Made by a program: the position numbers and the translations under genes
Origin: Oxalobacter formigenes
Lineage (GTDB): Bacteria > Pseudomonadota > Gammaproteobacteria > Burkholderiales > Burkholderiaceae_D
Direction of reading: 5' to 3'
Length of the DNA stretch: 37,267 bases
Assembly (NCBI GenBank): GCA_949290765.1
Contig: CASETG010000080.1
Span: forward strand, 1-37,267
In this document: piece after piece, positions 35,625-37,267 of the stretch
Position numbering within the stretch: position 1 is the first letter of the stretch
How the letters are laid out: the number at the start of each line of letters is the position of its first letter
The notes under the pieces: generated by a model
The model's database searches: none
What the model was told of the DNA's origin: nothing
The model's input: the letters and a program-made list of their open reading frames with translations, nothing else

Positions 35625-37103
35625 ATGAAACAGAAACTGCAAACCCGTCTTGCGCAGCATTTCGCGCTGACACCGCAACTCCAGCAGTCCATCAGACTCT
35701 TGCAACTGTCCAGCCTTGAACTGAACGAGGAAATCGAACGGGCTTTGCTGGACAACCCGCTACTGGAAAGGCTCGACGACCCGCTGGCCAATACGACCCG
35801 ATTCCAGGCGGACGGCTCCATCATCCGACCTGCCGTTCCCGCAAGTTCCGTGACGGCAGATATCGAACCGTCACACATCCCGCCATCCGAGCAGCACGAT
35901 GACCCCAACGCTTTCGACAGTCTCTCGGGCACGGCGGATACCGAGCATCTGATATGGGATTCCGTCAAACACTCCGACCGCCACCCCGATGACGAACGTT
36001 TCCAGCCACAGCTGGAAGCGCCCCCTGAAACGCTCAAGGAACATCTGCTCACCCAGATGCGTCTGACCGTCCGCGACCAACGGCAACGCGCGCTGGTCGA
36101 ACTGATGATAGATGCGCTCGATACCAACGGCTATCTTCAGGAAACATTGGGAGAAATGCTGGAATGGCTCCCGCCCGAGCTGGATATCGGCTACGCCGAA
36201 CTGGAAGACGCGCTGGCCTGCCTCCAGAATTTCGACCCGCCCGGTGTCGGCTCACGAAATAGCGCCGAATGCCTCGCCATCCAGATTCGGCTGATGCAAA
36301 ACATTCCGTATATCGTCCGGAAACGGGCGCTGAACATCGTCGAAAACCATCTGAAACTGTTCGCACAGCGTGACTTCAACCGTCTGAAGAAAGCATTGGG
36401 CTGCGACGACGAGGATTTGCTCGAGGCTCAGGCCGTCATACAACGCTGCAATCCACACCCCGGCGCAGCTTTCGCCAATGACGCCGCCGACATGGTCGTA
36501 CCTGAAATCATCGCCGTCAAAAAAGACGGCGTCTGGCATGCCGAACTCAATATGGATGCCATGCCGAAAATCCGCATCAACCAGATGTATGGCGACATCC
36601 TGAAAACCACATCGGACAAAACCAGCCTGAATACCCGCTTTCAGGAGGCCAAATGGTTGATACGGAACATAAACCAGCGATTCGACACCATTCTCAGGGT
36701 ATCGGAAGCCATTATCGAGCGACAGCAGAATTTCTTCTCTTTGGGGCCCAGTGCCATGCGCCCCCTTGTTTTGCGCGAAATAGCTGATACACTAGGACTG
36801 CACGAGAGCACAATTTCCCGTGTGACAACCCAGAAATTCATGCTGACACCGCTTGGTATTTTTGAGTTGAAATATTTTTTCGGCAGCCACATCGCCACAG
36901 AGGGAGGAGGAGAAGCATCTTCAACCGCGATTCGCGAAAAAATCAGACAGCTGATTGCACAGGAAGACAGCAAGAAACCGTATTCCGATAACAAAATCGC
37001 TCAGTTGCTGGAAAAGGAAGGTCTGGTCATCGCGCGGCGAACGATCGCAAAATACCGGGACATGCTGAAAATTCCGCCAGCCAGCCTGCGCAAAACATTG
37101 TAG
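35625..37103 (+). CDS. rpoN: RNA polymerase sigma-54 factor
   Basis: Sigma-54 directs RNA polymerase to -24/-12 promoters that need an enhancer-binding activator, often in nitrogen metabolism and motility. The 492-residue product has the Gln/Leu-rich region I ([20 protein letters not shown] and on), an acidic, variable region II (about residues 50-125), the core-binding domain, a helix-turn-helix ([15 protein letters not shown]) and the RpoN box ARRTIAKYR (residues 470-478). GCAAGG lies upstream of the ATG. It follows lptB by 14 nt and precedes hpf, the conserved rpoN neighbourhood. Confidence 0.98.
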   Translation: MKQKLQTRLAQHFALTPQLQQSIRLLQLSSLELNEEIERALLDNPLLERLDDPLANTTRFQADGSIIRPAVPASSVTADIEPSHIPPSEQHDDPNAFDSLSGTADTEHLIWDSVKHSDRHPDDERFQPQLEAPPETLKEHLLTQMRLTVRDQRQRALVELMIDALDTNGYLQETLGEMLEWLPPELDIGYAELEDALACLQNFDPPGVGSRNSAECLAIQIRLMQNIPYIVRKRALNIVENHLKLFAQRDFNRLKKALGCDDEDLLEAQAVIQRCNPHPGAAFANDAADMVVPEIIAVKKDGVWHAELNMDAMPKIRINQMYGDILKTTSDKTSLNTRFQEAKWLIRNINQRFDTILRVSEAIIERQQNFFSLGPSAMRPLVLREIADTLGLHESTISRVTTQKFMLTPLGIFELKYFFGSHIATEGGGEASSTAIREKIRQLIAQEDSKKPYSDNKIAQLLEKEGLVIARRTIAKYRDMLKIPPASLRKTL

Positions 37104-37106
37104 TAA

Positions 37107-37125
37107 CAAGTGTCGCAGACACTTG
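37107..37125 (+). other. Hairpin between rpoN and hpf
   Basis: CAAGTGTC (37107-37114) pairs perfectly with GACACTTG (37118-37125) with a 3-nt loop. It lies 3 nt after the rpoN stop and has no T run (GAAAATTTGGG follows), so it may be a processing site or a partial transcriptional block and is unlikely to be a full terminator. Confidence 0.55.
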
Positions 37126-37158
37126 GAAAATTTGGGTGACATCATCAAGGAGAAATGT

Positions 37159-37267
37159 ATGAACCTTACGATCAGTGGACATCATCTCGAGATCACGCCT
37201 GCGATCCGCAGCCATGTAGAAAGCAAACTTGACCGAATGAAACGGAATTTTGATGGCGTCATCGATA
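37159..37267 (+). CDS. hpf: Ribosome hibernation-promoting factor, 5' part only (runs off the window)
   Basis: Thirty-six codons are visible. The product begins [20 protein letters not shown], continues [16 protein letters not shown], and matches the start of HPF/YfiA-family ribosome-associated inhibitors, once called sigma-54 modulation proteins because of this neighbourhood. HPF promotes 70S dimerisation or inactivity in stationary phase. AAGGAG (37147-37152) lies 6 nt upstream of the ATG at 37159; another ATG at 37155 is in a different frame. Whether it is the short or long HPF form cannot be seen. Confidence 0.92.
   Translation, partial: MNLTISGHHLEITPAIRSHVESKLDRMKRNFDGVID

Overview
The window looks like a chromosomal core region of a betaproteobacterium of the Burkholderiales, most plausibly an Oxalobacteraceae member. 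This rests on product similarity and on a gene order I recognise from that group: tpiA-secG-tRNA-Leu beside nuoABCD, dapA-bamC followed by a metallo-beta-lactamase gene, gltB-gltD, ppk/ppx, ssb/uvrA, and kdsD-kdsC-lptC-lptA-lptB-rpoN-hpf. Almost all of it is housekeeping DNA. I see no prophage, CRISPR array or defence island. The taxonomic call is an inference.

Layout from left to right. 1-1744 (minus) is the start of the complex I operon, nuoA-nuoB-nuoC and the first 96 codons of nuoD, cut by the window edge. 2156-2485 (plus) encodes a small secreted protein of 18-nt tandem repeats with Gly-X-Y spacing. 2691-4729 (minus) holds slyD-like, tpiA, secG and tRNA-Leu(GAG), closed by an intrinsic terminator. 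5165-5668 (plus) is a compact unit: promoter with an operator-like palindrome, a possible 21-codon ORF, an Ala-rich repeat lipoprotein and a terminator. 5696-14968 (minus) carries gltB, gltD, dapA, bamC and an MBL-fold hydrolase.

15087-15879 is a RAYT-type (REP-associated tyrosine transposase) element bounded by perfect 14-bp inverted repeats; its protein has lost the expected catalytic residues. Then come hsp20 (16078) and a polyphosphate block: ppk with a Pho-box-like promoter, a SulP anion transporter, and ppx on the opposite strand. ZIP and two MFS transporters follow. ssb and uvrA are divergent around a perfect-consensus LexA box. A CPA2 (Kef-like) antiporter is convergent with uvrA. From 32155 to the right edge runs the plus-strand Kdo/lipopolysaccharide-export/sigma-54 operon, ending in a truncated hpf.

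How the genes work together. NuoABCD are peripheral and membrane subunits of the respiratory NADH dehydrogenase. DapA feeds lysine and peptidoglycan synthesis, and GltBD assimilates ammonia into glutamate. Ppk and Ppx make and degrade polyphosphate. SSB and UvrA serve replication and repair under likely SOS control. KdsD and KdsC make Kdo for LPS, LptC-LptA-LptB move LPS to the outer membrane, and BamC belongs to the outer-membrane protein assembly machine. I did not find a convincing new multi-gene system. The least explained items are the 5165-5668 unit, the Gly-X-Y repeat protein and the RAYT-like protein with altered active-site positions.
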